Assembly (NCBI GenBank): GCA_002403305.1
Contig: DHHM01000013.1
Span: 101,963-165,962 of the forward strand
Direction: 5' to 3'
Length of the DNA: 64,000 bases
From: Bacteroidales bacterium UBA4772
Lineage (GTDB): Bacteria; Bacteroidota; Bacteroidia; Bacteroidales; VadinHA17
Position numbers and translations under genes: made by a program. Below the pieces are notes generated by a model. The model did no database searches, was not told the DNA's origin, and worked only from the letters and a program-made list of their open reading frames with translations. Within the stretch, counting starts at the first letter, position 1. Each line of letters begins with the position of its first letter. Shown one piece after another: positions 8,008 through 16,433 of this stretch.

Positions 8008-9723
8008 ATGCAGTTTACCATTGAAGTAAATAACAGGAGCATCAGGGCCGAGAAGGGAGAGACCATCCTCTCTGCCCTCAACCGCAATGGCATCATGATA
8101 CCAACCCTCTGCCGCATGGCGGAGTTCACCCCTACAGGTGCATGCCGGATGTGCGTGGTAGAGGTAGAGGGGCGTGACCGCCTTGTCACTGCCTGCTCTG
8201 CACCCGTGGAGGAGTGGATGAAGATCCAGACCCACTCGCCGCGCGTGATCAGGGCCAGGAAGACAATAGTGGAACTGTTGCTGGCAAACCACCCGGACGA
8301 CTGCCTTTACTGCGAACGTAACCTCGACTGTGAGCTGCAGAGACTGGCCGACCAGCTGCAGGTGCGGGAGCGACGCATACGGGCGAGCAAGATCAAACCC
8401 CGCCGCGACCAGTCAAGCCCGGCTATCGTCCGCGAACTGTCGAAGTGCATCCTCTGCGGCAGATGCATCAGGGTGTGCGAGGAGGTCATAACAGCAACGT
8501 CAATTGATTTCATGGGCAGGGGCAGCAGTACCCATGTGGGCCCGGCAATGGACCGCGACTTCAACTTCTCAAGCTGCATCCACTGCGGTCAGTGTGTCCT
8601 GGTCTGCCCCACGGGAGCCCTCCATGAGAAGCATTATCTCTCAGAGGTGCAGGAACAGCTGAGCAGCGACAATGTCATACGCGTCATTCAGTATTCGCCG
8701 TTGGTGCCCTGGGCCCTGGCCGGTGAGCTGGGGGTGAAATACAACCGCGACTTCGACAGGGTGCTCAATGCCGTCCTCAGGAAAATAGGATTTGACAAAG
8801 TCTTCCTGTCAGGCACGGGAACAGATATCCTGATAACAGAGCTGGCAGATGAAATCCTGAGACGCCAGGAGAGCGGGGATAAGAGGAATCTGATCGTCTC
8901 AGCCTGCCCTGCGTGGGTAAAATATTGCGAACAGTTTTACCCCGGGCTGTTGCCCATACTCTCAACCCTGAAGACACCGCAACAGATATCGGGAGCCATA
9001 ATCAAATCCGCAGTCCTGCCTGATGATGATCATCAGCGGGTCTACACCGTCTCTGTCACCCCCTGCACCGCAATGAAGTTCGAAGCCCGGCGTGACAGCA
9101 TGACAAGGAAAGGAATCAGTGACATAGATACTGTCCTTACCGTCAGAGAGCTTGCACGGCTAATAATACTTTACGGAATTGACGTCTCCAATATCGGTCC
9201 CGAAGCTGCCGATGAGCCCCTGGCGCTTCGCAGTTCCGCCTCACTGATGGCTGAGACTGCCGGCGGCATAACCGAGTCGGTAATCCGGTCGCTCTTCGTC
9301 AAGGCAGGTAACAGGGAGGCAGACAGGATTGCAGCCAAGAAACTGAGGGCTGCCGGTTCATTCAGGGAGACGACCGTGACAGCCGGGGGGGGTACCTTCT
9401 CCGTAGCTGTGGTGGACGGCATGAAGGGCTTTGAGAAGCTGAAACAGATGCTTGATGGCGGGACTGTCTATGACCTCATTGAGGTGATGGCATGCCCCGG
9501 CGGCTGCGTCAACGGGGGAGGCATGCAGCCTGCAGGCTCTCGTGAGGCGGTGCGGCAGCGCTCGAGATTTGTCTGGCAGACCAACGACCAGGAGGCAGTA
9601 CGCGGTCCGGAGCAGTCAGCCTCGGTGGCAGCACTCTATGGTGAGGTCTTTGAAGAGTGCTCTGAGCTTGCCGACAAGACTCTGTTTCATACCCGTTTCG
9701 ACAAAAGGGAGGTTTTACTTTAA
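8008..9723 (+). CDS. hydA: HydA, catalytic-type subunit of HydABC with altered H-cluster loops
   Basis: A 571-residue M3-type [FeFe] hydrogenase subunit. It has [2Fe-2S] ligands C35/46/49/63, the His-Cys3 cluster H95/C99/C102/C108, two [4Fe-4S] clusters (C147/150/153/157 and C190/193/196/200), then the H-cluster domain. The four H-cluster cysteines are present (C300, C353, C496, C500; L3 is EVMACPGGCVNGGG). Three second-shell residues are not: L1 reads VSACPAW, with Ala299 where the proton-relay Cys sits in CpI; L2 reads TPCTAMKFE, with Thr351 for Met and Met356 for the cyanide-binding Lys. Gene order puts it with hydC and hydB. Hydrogen turnover may be slow or biased, or the complex may have another role. 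Confidence 0.85.
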   Translation: MQFTIEVNNRSIRAEKGETILSALNRNGIMIPTLCRMAEFTPTGACRMCVVEVEGRDRLVTACSAPVEEWMKIQTHSPRVIRARKTIVELLLANHPDDCLYCERNLDCELQRLADQLQVRERRIRASKIKPRRDQSSPAIVRELSKCILCGRCIRVCEEVITATSIDFMGRGSSTHVGPAMDRDFNFSSCIHCGQCVLVCPTGALHEKHYLSEVQEQLSSDNVIRVIQYSPLVPWALAGELGVKYNRDFDRVLNAVLRKIGFDKVFLSGTGTDILITELADEILRRQESGDKRNLIVSACPAWVKYCEQFYPGLLPILSTLKTPQQISGAIIKSAVLPDDDHQRVYTVSVTPCTAMKFEARRDSMTRKGISDIDTVLTVRELARLIILYGIDVSNIGPEAADEPLALRSSASLMAETAGGITESVIRSLFVKAGNREADRIAAKKLRAAGSFRETTVTAGGGTFSVAVVDGMKGFEKLKQMLDGGTVYDLIEVMACPGGCVNGGGMQPAGSREAVRQRSRFVWQTNDQEAVRGPEQSASVAALYGEVFEECSELADKTLFHTRFDKREVLL

Positions 9724-9737
9724 GCAGCAAGAGAATT

Positions 9738-11702
9738 ATGCTAGTATATACCATAAAGGAGTTGTGCCGCACATGTTACACCTGTGTCAGGGAGTGCCCC
9801 GCAAGAGCCATACGGATCGTGGGAGGTCAGGCAGAGGTCATTACCGAGAGGTGTGTGGCATGCGGCAACTGTACCAAGGTATGCAGCCAGGGCGCAAAGG
9901 TGTTTGTAAATACCGTTGACCTTGTAAACAAGGTGCTTGAGAAACCCGGAAAAAAAGCAGCACTGCTGGCCCCCAGCTTCCCGGCCGAGTTTGACGATGT
10001 CACCGACTACCGGAAGGTGGTAGGTATGATCAGGGCCCTCGGGTTTGACTATGTTGCGGAGGTCTCCTTCGGTGCCGATCTCGTGGCTCACCGCTACCGC
10101 AGCCTCATCAACGAAGCCGACGACAAGAACTACATCTCCTCCGACTGCCCTGCCATTGTCTCATTTATAAGATTCTACCACCCCGACCTGACCCCAAACC
10201 TCATCAGGGTAGTCTCCCCGATGGTAGCGATGACCAGGGTGATGCGGAATAAACACGGCAACGACCTGCCGGTGGTATTTATCGGGCCTTGCGTGGCAAA
10301 AAAGGCAGAGAGTGCCGAGGTCAATGCTTCAATAACATTCCTTGAACTGCGAGAGATGTTCGCCGCAGAGGGAATCACTGCCGACGGTGTCATGCCTTCG
10401 GAGTTTGACCCGCCACTTGGTGGCCGCGGCGCAATCTTCCCTGTCACCAGGGGCCTCCTGCAGACAGCAGGTGTCAACGATGATGCCATCACCGGTAATA
10501 TCATAGCCGCCGAGGGGAGAATTGACTTCCAGGAGGCGATCAGGGAATTTGAGGAGGGTATGATTGGCGGTCAGCACCTCGAGCTGCTCTGCTGCGAGGG
10601 CTGCATCATGGGCCCCGGAATGAGCAGGGGCGGCAAACAGTATAACCGCCGGGCCCTGGTGAGCAGCTATGCCCAGCAGAAGATGACCTCCCTTGCCAAC
10701 GAAGAGTGGAATAACAACGTTGAGAATTATATTACACTGGACCTCTCCGCCCGCTTTCGTCCCGACGATAAGCGCCAGCTGTCAGCCGAAGAGGAAGAGG
10801 TGCAGCAGGTGCTGGTCTCTATGGGCAAGGTAACTGAAAAGGACCATCTTAACTGCGGAGCCTGCGGGTATGACACCTGCTATGACCACGCGCTGGCAAT
10901 TGTCAAGGGACTGGCCGAGGAGGAGATGTGCCTCCCCTACACAATCGAAAAGCTGCACAAATCGGTACAGGATCTGGCTCTCTCAAATGCCAAGCTCACA
11001 ACGATGCAGAATGCTCTGAAGCAGTCGGAGAAACTGGCTCACATGGGACAGCTCTCGGCAGGCATCGCGCATGAACTCAATAACCCCCTCGGCGTCGTCA
11101 TCATGTACAGTAATATCCTGCTCGAAGAATGCAAGCCCGATGATCCGGTCAGTGAAGATCTCAGACTGATAGTCGAACAGGCGGCCCGATGCAAGAAGAT
11201 CGTCGGAGGATTGCTTAACTTTGCAAGGAAGAACCAGGTGAACCATGAGTACGTTGACATCAGGAAGCTGACGGAAAACAGTATTGCCGGAGTGCTCTTC
11301 CCGGACAATGTCAGGCCAGTGGTAGTTGACCGCACTACCCATCCTGATGCAGCAATAGACGCAGAACAGATGACACAGGTGCTTACCAACCTATTTAAAA
11401 ATGCCATCGATGCCATGCCCGGCGGTGGTACCCTGGAGATATGCCTCGAGGACAGCGTCAGTGATGTTACCTTTACCGTCTCCGATACTGGCAGCGGCAT
11501 TTCAGAGGAGGACAAGCCAAAGATCTTTGAACCATTTTTCACAACAAAGGGACTCGGACAGGGAACAGGTCTGGGACTGGCAACAACATACGGTATTGTA
11601 AAGATGCATAAGGGCCAGATCACCGTTGAAACGAACGATGACCCTGCGATGGGCCCTACGGGTACCACGTTCAGGATCATCATCCCGAGAAGACCCGAAT
11701 AG
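9738..11702 (+). CDS. [FeFe]-hydrogenase-like sensor histidine kinase
   Basis: A 654-residue fusion. Residues 10-49 form an intact two-cluster ferredoxin (C10/13/16/20, C39/42/45/49). The hydrogenase domain (~75-340) has loops SSDCPAIVS (C137), IGPCVAKKAE (C185, K188) and LCCEGCIMGPGM (C285, C286, C289). A CGACGYDTC Fe-S domain (373-398) and a coiled coil come next, then a histidine kinase: H-box GIAHELNNP with His445, N-box NLFKNAIDAM, G1 DTGSGI and G2 GTGLGLA. There are no membrane segments, so it senses in the cytoplasm, probably H2, Fe-S redox state or CO. It lies 14 bases after hydA, and two receiver proteins follow at once. It is a paralogue of the PAS-type sensor on the other arm. Confidence 0.85.
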   Translation: MLVYTIKELCRTCYTCVRECPARAIRIVGGQAEVITERCVACGNCTKVCSQGAKVFVNTVDLVNKVLEKPGKKAALLAPSFPAEFDDVTDYRKVVGMIRALGFDYVAEVSFGADLVAHRYRSLINEADDKNYISSDCPAIVSFIRFYHPDLTPNLIRVVSPMVAMTRVMRNKHGNDLPVVFIGPCVAKKAESAEVNASITFLELREMFAAEGITADGVMPSEFDPPLGGRGAIFPVTRGLLQTAGVNDDAITGNIIAAEGRIDFQEAIREFEEGMIGGQHLELLCCEGCIMGPGMSRGGKQYNRRALVSSYAQQKMTSLANEEWNNNVENYITLDLSARFRPDDKRQLSAEEEEVQQVLVSMGKVTEKDHLNCGACGYDTCYDHALAIVKGLAEEEMCLPYTIEKLHKSVQDLALSNAKLTTMQNALKQSEKLAHMGQLSAGIAHELNNPLGVVIMYSNILLEECKPDDPVSEDLRLIVEQAARCKKIVGGLLNFARKNQVNHEYVDIRKLTENSIAGVLFPDNVRPVVVDRTTHPDAAIDAEQMTQVLTNLFKNAIDAMPGGGTLEICLEDSVSDVTFTVSDTGSGISEEDKPKIFEPFFTTKGLGQGTGLGLATTYGIVKMHKGQITVETNDDPAMGPTGTTFRIIIPRRPE

Positions 11703-11754
11703 ATAACACCTGCAGATCCACTAACCTGAAACACACACAAAAAACAAACATAAT

Positions 11755-12150
11755 ATGGTAAAGAACAGTTTTACGGTGCTGATTGCTGATGATGATCCCG
11801 ATTACCTGTTCCAGGTGGCCTTCTACCTCCGTAAGGCAGGGTATGAGGTTGTGGCGGTGGAGAGCCAGGCAGAGGCCGAACAGGTGATACAGAAGATGAA
11901 GCCTGACATAGCTGTCTTTGACCTCATGATGGAGAGTGACGACAGCGGATTCATCCTCTGTTACAAGCTCAAGAGGAGATACCCCGATGTGCCTGTGATA
12001 CTCGCTACGGCAGTAGCTCGGGAGACAGGAGTGACCTTCGGCCTGAGCAGTGAACAGGAGCGTGAATGGATCAGGGCTGACCTCTATCTTGAAAAGGGAG
12101 TGAGACCGGAACAACTCGACCAGGAAATCAGAAAACTTCTCAAATTATAA
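11755..12150 (+). CDS. stand-alone response-regulator receiver domain
   Basis: A 131-residue single receiver domain with no output domain. The acidic pocket (IADDDPD), phospho-acceptor Asp (VFDLMM), switch Thr (ILATAV) and conserved Lys (LEKGV) are all present. It lies between the hydrogenase-like kinase and a receiver-kinase hybrid, so it probably relays phosphate between them or acts by protein binding, in the manner of CheY or Spo0F. Confidence 0.85.
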   Translation: MVKNSFTVLIADDDPDYLFQVAFYLRKAGYEVVAVESQAEAEQVIQKMKPDIAVFDLMMESDDSGFILCYKLKRRYPDVPVILATAVARETGVTFGLSSEQEREWIRADLYLEKGVRPEQLDQEIRKLLKL

Positions 12151-12152
12151 TC

Positions 12153-13295
12153 ATGGCACAGCTAAAGGTACTTATTGTTGATGATGAGGCCGGCATCAGG
12201 TCGGGAGTTGCCAGGATACTCAACAACTTTCATGTCACATACCCGTTCATGGATGAAGATTATACCTTCTCAATAACCGAAGCAGCAACAGGAGAGGAGG
12301 GGATAGAGATCATTGACCGCGACATGCCTGACATACTGCTACTCGACAATAAGCTGCCGGGAATACAGGGTGTGGAGGTACTCGAATATGTGAGGAAGAA
12401 AAACTTCGATATTGTTGTTGCAATGATAACTTCATACGCCTCAATTGACGTGGCAGTCAGGGCTCATAACGACGGAGCCATTGATTTCATCCCCAAGCCG
12501 TTTACCCCGCAGGAGCTGAAGACATCTCTTGAGCATATAACCAAACAGCTCTATCTGAGGAGGATAACAAATACGCTAAAAGTTGAGGGCAGGAAGGTGA
12601 GGTTTCAGTTTCTCTCGGTGCTGTCCCACGAACTGAAGGCCCCTCTGAATGCGATAGAAGGGTACCTCAGGATGATGCAGGAGAGACAGCTTGGCGACTC
12701 TCTTGATGACTATGCCTCCGCCGTGGAGAGATCACTGCAGCGTATCGAGAGCATGCGTAACCTGATCATGGACCTGCTCGACTTTACCAAGGTCAGTTTC
12801 GAAAGACACCTTGAAAACATGCAGGAAATAAGTTTGAGCGACCTGGTCTCGATGGCAATCGTCACGGTGAGCCCTTACGCCATCCACAAGGATATCAGTT
12901 TTAATACCGACATAAGACACTGCGGGAAGATATGGGCCGACCCGAACGATTTCGAGATAATTCTAAATAACCTCATTTCCAATGCGGTAAAATATAACCG
13001 GGTCGGAGGCTCCGTGACTGTCACCGTTGACTGCAGCGAGGATGAGTTTACCGTCTCTGTCGCCGACACCGGCATCGGGCTGAATGCAGATGAGCGGGAG
13101 ATGCTGTTTGAGGAGTTCTCGCGGATAAAGAACGAAAAGACACGCAACATCAGCGGCAGCGGACTTGGACTCTCCATTGTCAGGAAGGTGGTTGAGCTAT
13201 ACCACGGTGTTATCAAGGTAGAGAGCGAGCCAGACAGGGGCTCGGTGTTTACGGTGATTATTCCAAAGATGCAGGTAACTAATATTCAATCTTAG
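12153..13295 (+). CDS. receiver - histidine kinase hybrid
   Basis: A 380-residue cytoplasmic protein. Receiver domain at ~4-130 (VDDEAG; LLLDNKLPG with the phospho-acceptor Asp; FIPKPF with the Lys), then HisKA (FLSVLSHELKAPLNAIEGY) and HATPase (NNLISNAVKYN, DTGIGL, GSGLGLSI). The input is the receiver itself, so it is presumably driven by phosphotransfer from the hydrogenase-like kinase. It starts two bases after the lone receiver stops and ends one base before rex starts. Neither it nor its neighbour has a DNA-binding domain; the only DNA-binding protein of the run is Rex. Confidence 0.85.
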   Translation: MAQLKVLIVDDEAGIRSGVARILNNFHVTYPFMDEDYTFSITEAATGEEGIEIIDRDMPDILLLDNKLPGIQGVEVLEYVRKKNFDIVVAMITSYASIDVAVRAHNDGAIDFIPKPFTPQELKTSLEHITKQLYLRRITNTLKVEGRKVRFQFLSVLSHELKAPLNAIEGYLRMMQERQLGDSLDDYASAVERSLQRIESMRNLIMDLLDFTKVSFERHLENMQEISLSDLVSMAIVTVSPYAIHKDISFNTDIRHCGKIWADPNDFEIILNNLISNAVKYNRVGGSVTVTVDCSEDEFTVSVADTGIGLNADEREMLFEEFSRIKNEKTRNISGSGLGLSIVRKVVELYHGVIKVESEPDRGSVFTVIIPKMQVTNIQS

Positions 13296-13296
13296 A

Positions 13297-13920
13297 ATGA
13301 AGACACTACCGGGAAAAACAGTTGAACGGCTGAGTCAGTACAGGCGAGTGCTGACAGCCACTCTTGAAAGTAACCGCAGCTATATCTTTTCCCACGAGCT
13401 GGCGGCTATGCTTCACATTACCGCCGTTCAGGTCAGGCGCGACCTGATGCTTATCGGCTACGGCAGCGTCATGCGAAAAGGCTATGACATCAGGGAGCTG
13501 ATAAAAGCCATAGGTATAATCATTGACCCGCCTGAGGGACTCAATGTGGCCATTATCGGTTTGGGTAACCTGGGCCGGGCAATAACAGGCTACTTTATGG
13601 GCAAGCGCACCAACATGAACGTCGTTGCCGCTTTCGATGTCGATCAGCAGAAGGTCGACAAGGTCATTGCCGGAGTGCGATGCTGGCATATTGATCAGTT
13701 CAGGAAGCTGAAGCCTCAACTTGATATCGCAATAGCCGTTCTTGCCATACCTACCGAACAGGCGGTAACGGTGACGGAGATGCTCGTCAGCAACGGCATC
13801 AGGGGGATAATGAACTTCACCACCAAGCCGCTGAATGTGCCTGACACCGTTTATCTCGAAGAGTATGACATGATCACCTCCATAGAGAAGGTGGCATATT
13901 TCGTCAAACAGAACCAATAG
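13297..13920 (+). CDS. rex: redox-sensing transcriptional repressor Rex
   Basis: A 207-residue Rex-family protein: N-terminal winged helix (SRSYIFSHEL-type region, ITAVQVRRDLMLIG, then the G-Y-D-I-R segment) and a C-terminal Rossmann domain with the NADH loop IIGLGNLGRAI, ending in the swapped helix with EEYDMITSIEKVAYFV. Rex binds DNA when NAD+ dominates and lets go when NADH rises. Here it closes the hydrogenase run (one base after the kinase gene). A strong candidate operator sits at the head of the same run at 5507, so an autoregulated NADH-responsive loop is likely. Confidence 0.92.
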   Translation: MKTLPGKTVERLSQYRRVLTATLESNRSYIFSHELAAMLHITAVQVRRDLMLIGYGSVMRKGYDIRELIKAIGIIIDPPEGLNVAIIGLGNLGRAITGYFMGKRTNMNVVAAFDVDQQKVDKVIAGVRCWHIDQFRKLKPQLDIAIAVLAIPTEQAVTVTEMLVSNGIRGIMNFTTKPLNVPDTVYLEEYDMITSIEKVAYFVKQNQ

Positions 13921-13930
13921 GCTACGGTTA

Positions 13931-14848
13931 ATGCGGATATTCAGAAGTTTTGAAGAGGCTGCCGTAATCAGATCGCCGGTAGTCACTACGGGTACATTTG
14001 ACGGTGTGCATGTCGGTCACAAGACCATCATCAGAAGGTTGAAGAAGCTGGCAGCTGAAAATGACGGTGAGAGTGTCCTTATCACTTTCCATCCCCATCC
14101 GCGGGTGGTGCTCTACCCCGAGACGGCCGGCAGGGGACTGAAGCTTATCTGTTCACAGGAGGAGAAGACGGAGATGCTTCGCAAGGCAGGATTGGACAAT
14201 GTGATAATCATTGAGTTTACCCGGGATTTCTCACGGATTACCGGCGAAGAGTTTGTCCGGGAAATACTCTGCGGCATACTCGGGGCAAAAGTGATAGTGG
14301 TGGGCCACAATCACCATTTCGGATTCAACCAGGAGGGCGATTACCGTCAGTTATGGAAATGGAGAGAAAAGTACGGTTTTGAGGCGGAGGAGATACCCAT
14401 GCAGGAGGTGCAGAACGAGACTGTCAGCTCAACACGCATACGGCAGGCCCTATCAGAGGGCTATATACAGAGGGCCAACGCCTACCTTGATCACCTGTAC
14501 CTGATTATCGGTACGGTGGTAAAGGATGATCCGGGAACAGGTGCAGAGACTGGAGTGCCACTTATAACCATTCCCGTCACTGACCCGAACAAACTCGTGC
14601 CTCCACCGGGACTCTATGCAGTATCGTGCGCGGCAGATACTTACTTTTCCAGAGGCATGGTTTATATAGCCGGGAATGGTTCCCTGATGCCCCGGGTACA
14701 CATTCATCTCGAGAATTATGAAGATGATCTCCCCGGAAAACGCCTGACCCTCTTCTTTCACAAGAGGCTGACGGCATCAATAACCGGGAAGGAGGTTGGC
14801 AGATCACTCTCCGACGGTGTCAGGGAGATGAAGGAGCTCATCTTCTGA
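13931..14848 (+). CDS. ribF: RibF-like FAD synthetase with degenerate flavokinase domain
   Basis: 305 residues. The N-terminal adenylyltransferase half is intact: GTFDGVHVGHK with HVGH at 27-30, FHPHPR, VGHNHHFG, and SSTRIRQAL at ~166-174. The C-terminal half aligns in length with riboflavin kinase but lacks its signature: the usual G-R-x-L-G-F-P-T-A-N segment reads GAETGVPLITIPV, and the Glu-rich motif near the end is replaced by LMPRVHIHLENYEDDLPG. FMN adenylation (FAD synthesis) is likely to persist while riboflavin phosphorylation is doubtful, so another flavokinase may exist elsewhere. It starts 10 bases after rex and may be co-transcribed with the flavoprotein hydrogenase genes. Confidence 0.8.
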   Translation: MRIFRSFEEAAVIRSPVVTTGTFDGVHVGHKTIIRRLKKLAAENDGESVLITFHPHPRVVLYPETAGRGLKLICSQEEKTEMLRKAGLDNVIIIEFTRDFSRITGEEFVREILCGILGAKVIVVGHNHHFGFNQEGDYRQLWKWREKYGFEAEEIPMQEVQNETVSSTRIRQALSEGYIQRANAYLDHLYLIIGTVVKDDPGTGAETGVPLITIPVTDPNKLVPPPGLYAVSCAADTYFSRGMVYIAGNGSLMPRVHIHLENYEDDLPGKRLTLFFHKRLTASITGKEVGRSLSDGVREMKELIF

Positions 14849-14955
14849 CAGTGGCAGACAGGAGTGGTCGGAAAGGGCACAAGATGACGGTACACGGAAG
14901 CCCGGGGTTATCAGTTTCCGACCCTGGCAGAGACCGGAATGGCGCCGGAAATGCG

Positions 14956-14963
14956 TATCTTTG
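14956..14963 (+). promoter_or_regulatory. -7 promoter element for hydG
   Basis: TATCTTTG matches TAnnTTTG, 37 bases ahead of the hydG ATG. No convincing -33 TTTG is seen. It lies in a 152-base gap after ribF, so hydG and the TM1266-like gene probably form their own unit. I see no Rex-type palindrome in this gap. Confidence 0.5.
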
Positions 14964-15000
14964 TATGATTTATTCATTACGATATTCAATTTGACAAAAA

Positions 15001-16422
15001 ATGAAATTCAATCCTGAAAAGCTTAGCATACCAGATCGTCGCATGGAGCCTTTTATTGACCCTGCTGAGATCTGGTCCATTCTTGAGAACACAAAGACAG
15101 ATAAGGTAAGGGTCAGGGAGCTGATAGCCAAGTCGCTCTCCAAGGAACGTCTTACGATGGCCGAAACCGCTGCCCTCCTCAACGCAGAGGGCGACCTCGT
15201 GGAGGAAATAAAGGTGGGCGCACAGGAGCTCAAGAAAAAGGTCTACGGCAACCGGATTGTGCTTTTCGCTCCGCTCTACATCGGTAACAAGTGCACCAAC
15301 AACTGCCAGTACTGCGGATTCAGGGTCACCAACAAGGAGGCAAGGCGCAAGACACTGACTGATGAGGAGATCAGGGGCGAGGTTGAGGCACTCGAGGATA
15401 ACGGACAGAAGAGACTTATACTGGTATACGGCGAGCATCCCGAATACGACCCTGAATATATTGCCCATACCGTCAAGCTGGTCTATGGCATCAGGAAGGA
15501 CAGGGGAGAGATACGCAGGGTCAATATCAATGCCTCACCTCTCGACATAGACGGCTTCCGTACCGTGGGCAGGGCAGGAATAGGGACCTACCAGATATTC
15601 CAGGAGACATATCATCCGGAAGCATACTCGTGGTATCACCTGGGCGGGAAGAAAAAAGACTACAACTGGCGTCTGACAGCACTTGACAGGGCACAGGAGG
15701 CCGGTATCGACGACGTAGGTATCGGGGCACTCTTCGGTCTCTACGACTGGAGGTATGAGGTGATGGGGCTGGTAAGGCATACCAATCACCTGGAAGCATG
15801 CTATAACGTCGGGCCGCATACCATCTCCTTCCCCAGGATCAAGGATGCCTCGGCTCTCAACATCAACCCGAAATATTATGTCACTGACGACAACTTCAAG
15901 AAGCTGATAGCCATTCTTCGCCTGGCTGTGCCCTACACGGGACTGATCCTCACGGCCCGCGAGTCGCCCGATGTAAGGCATGAGGCAATGGCTTTCGGAA
16001 TATCACAGATAGACGGCGGAACGAAGCTTGAGCTTGGAGGATACTCTGCCTCAAAGAATGCCGAGCAGAACCTCAACCGCGAGCAGTTTAAGATCAATGA
16101 TGAGAGATCACTCGCCGATGTGATAGACGAGCTGATAGAGAATGATTACATCCCCTCTTTCTGCACTGCCTGCTACCGCCTCGGACGCACCGGTGAGCAC
16201 TTTATGGAGTTCTCAGTGCCGGGGTTCATCAAGCGCTACTGCACCCCCAACGCAATACTCACTCTGTCAGAGTATATCGTCGACTATGCCTCACCCGAAC
16301 TTGCGGAGAAGGGATGGAAGGCCATTGAAAAGAACATGGCCGACCTCGATGAGGGGATGAAGCAAAGCATAAGGAAGAAGATTGAACGTATCAGAATCGG
16401 GGAGAGAGACCTCTACTACTAA
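15001..16422 (+). CDS. hydG: [FeFe]-hydrogenase maturase HydG (radical SAM tyrosine lyase)
   Basis: 473 residues, the usual HydG length. The radical-SAM cluster motif C98-TNN-C102-QY-C105 is present, and the C-terminal domain has the HydG-specific C388-x2-C391-x22-C414 motif (CTACYRLGRTGEHFM...) that binds the auxiliary cluster. HydG splits tyrosine to CO and cyanide and builds the Fe(CO)2(CN) unit of the H-cluster. Its presence shows that at least one hydrogenase in this cell receives a real H-cluster. The TM1266-like regulator follows 11 bases later; hydE is 3 kb away on the other strand; hydF is not in the window. Confidence 0.95.
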   Translation: MKFNPEKLSIPDRRMEPFIDPAEIWSILENTKTDKVRVRELIAKSLSKERLTMAETAALLNAEGDLVEEIKVGAQELKKKVYGNRIVLFAPLYIGNKCTNNCQYCGFRVTNKEARRKTLTDEEIRGEVEALEDNGQKRLILVYGEHPEYDPEYIAHTVKLVYGIRKDRGEIRRVNINASPLDIDGFRTVGRAGIGTYQIFQETYHPEAYSWYHLGGKKKDYNWRLTALDRAQEAGIDDVGIGALFGLYDWRYEVMGLVRHTNHLEACYNVGPHTISFPRIKDASALNINPKYYVTDDNFKKLIAILRLAVPYTGLILTARESPDVRHEAMAFGISQIDGGTKLELGGYSASKNAEQNLNREQFKINDERSLADVIDELIENDYIPSFCTACYRLGRTGEHFMEFSVPGFIKRYCTPNAILTLSEYIVDYASPELAEKGWKAIEKNMADLDEGMKQSIRKKIERIRIGERDLYY

Positions 16423-16433
16423 AATTATCCATC

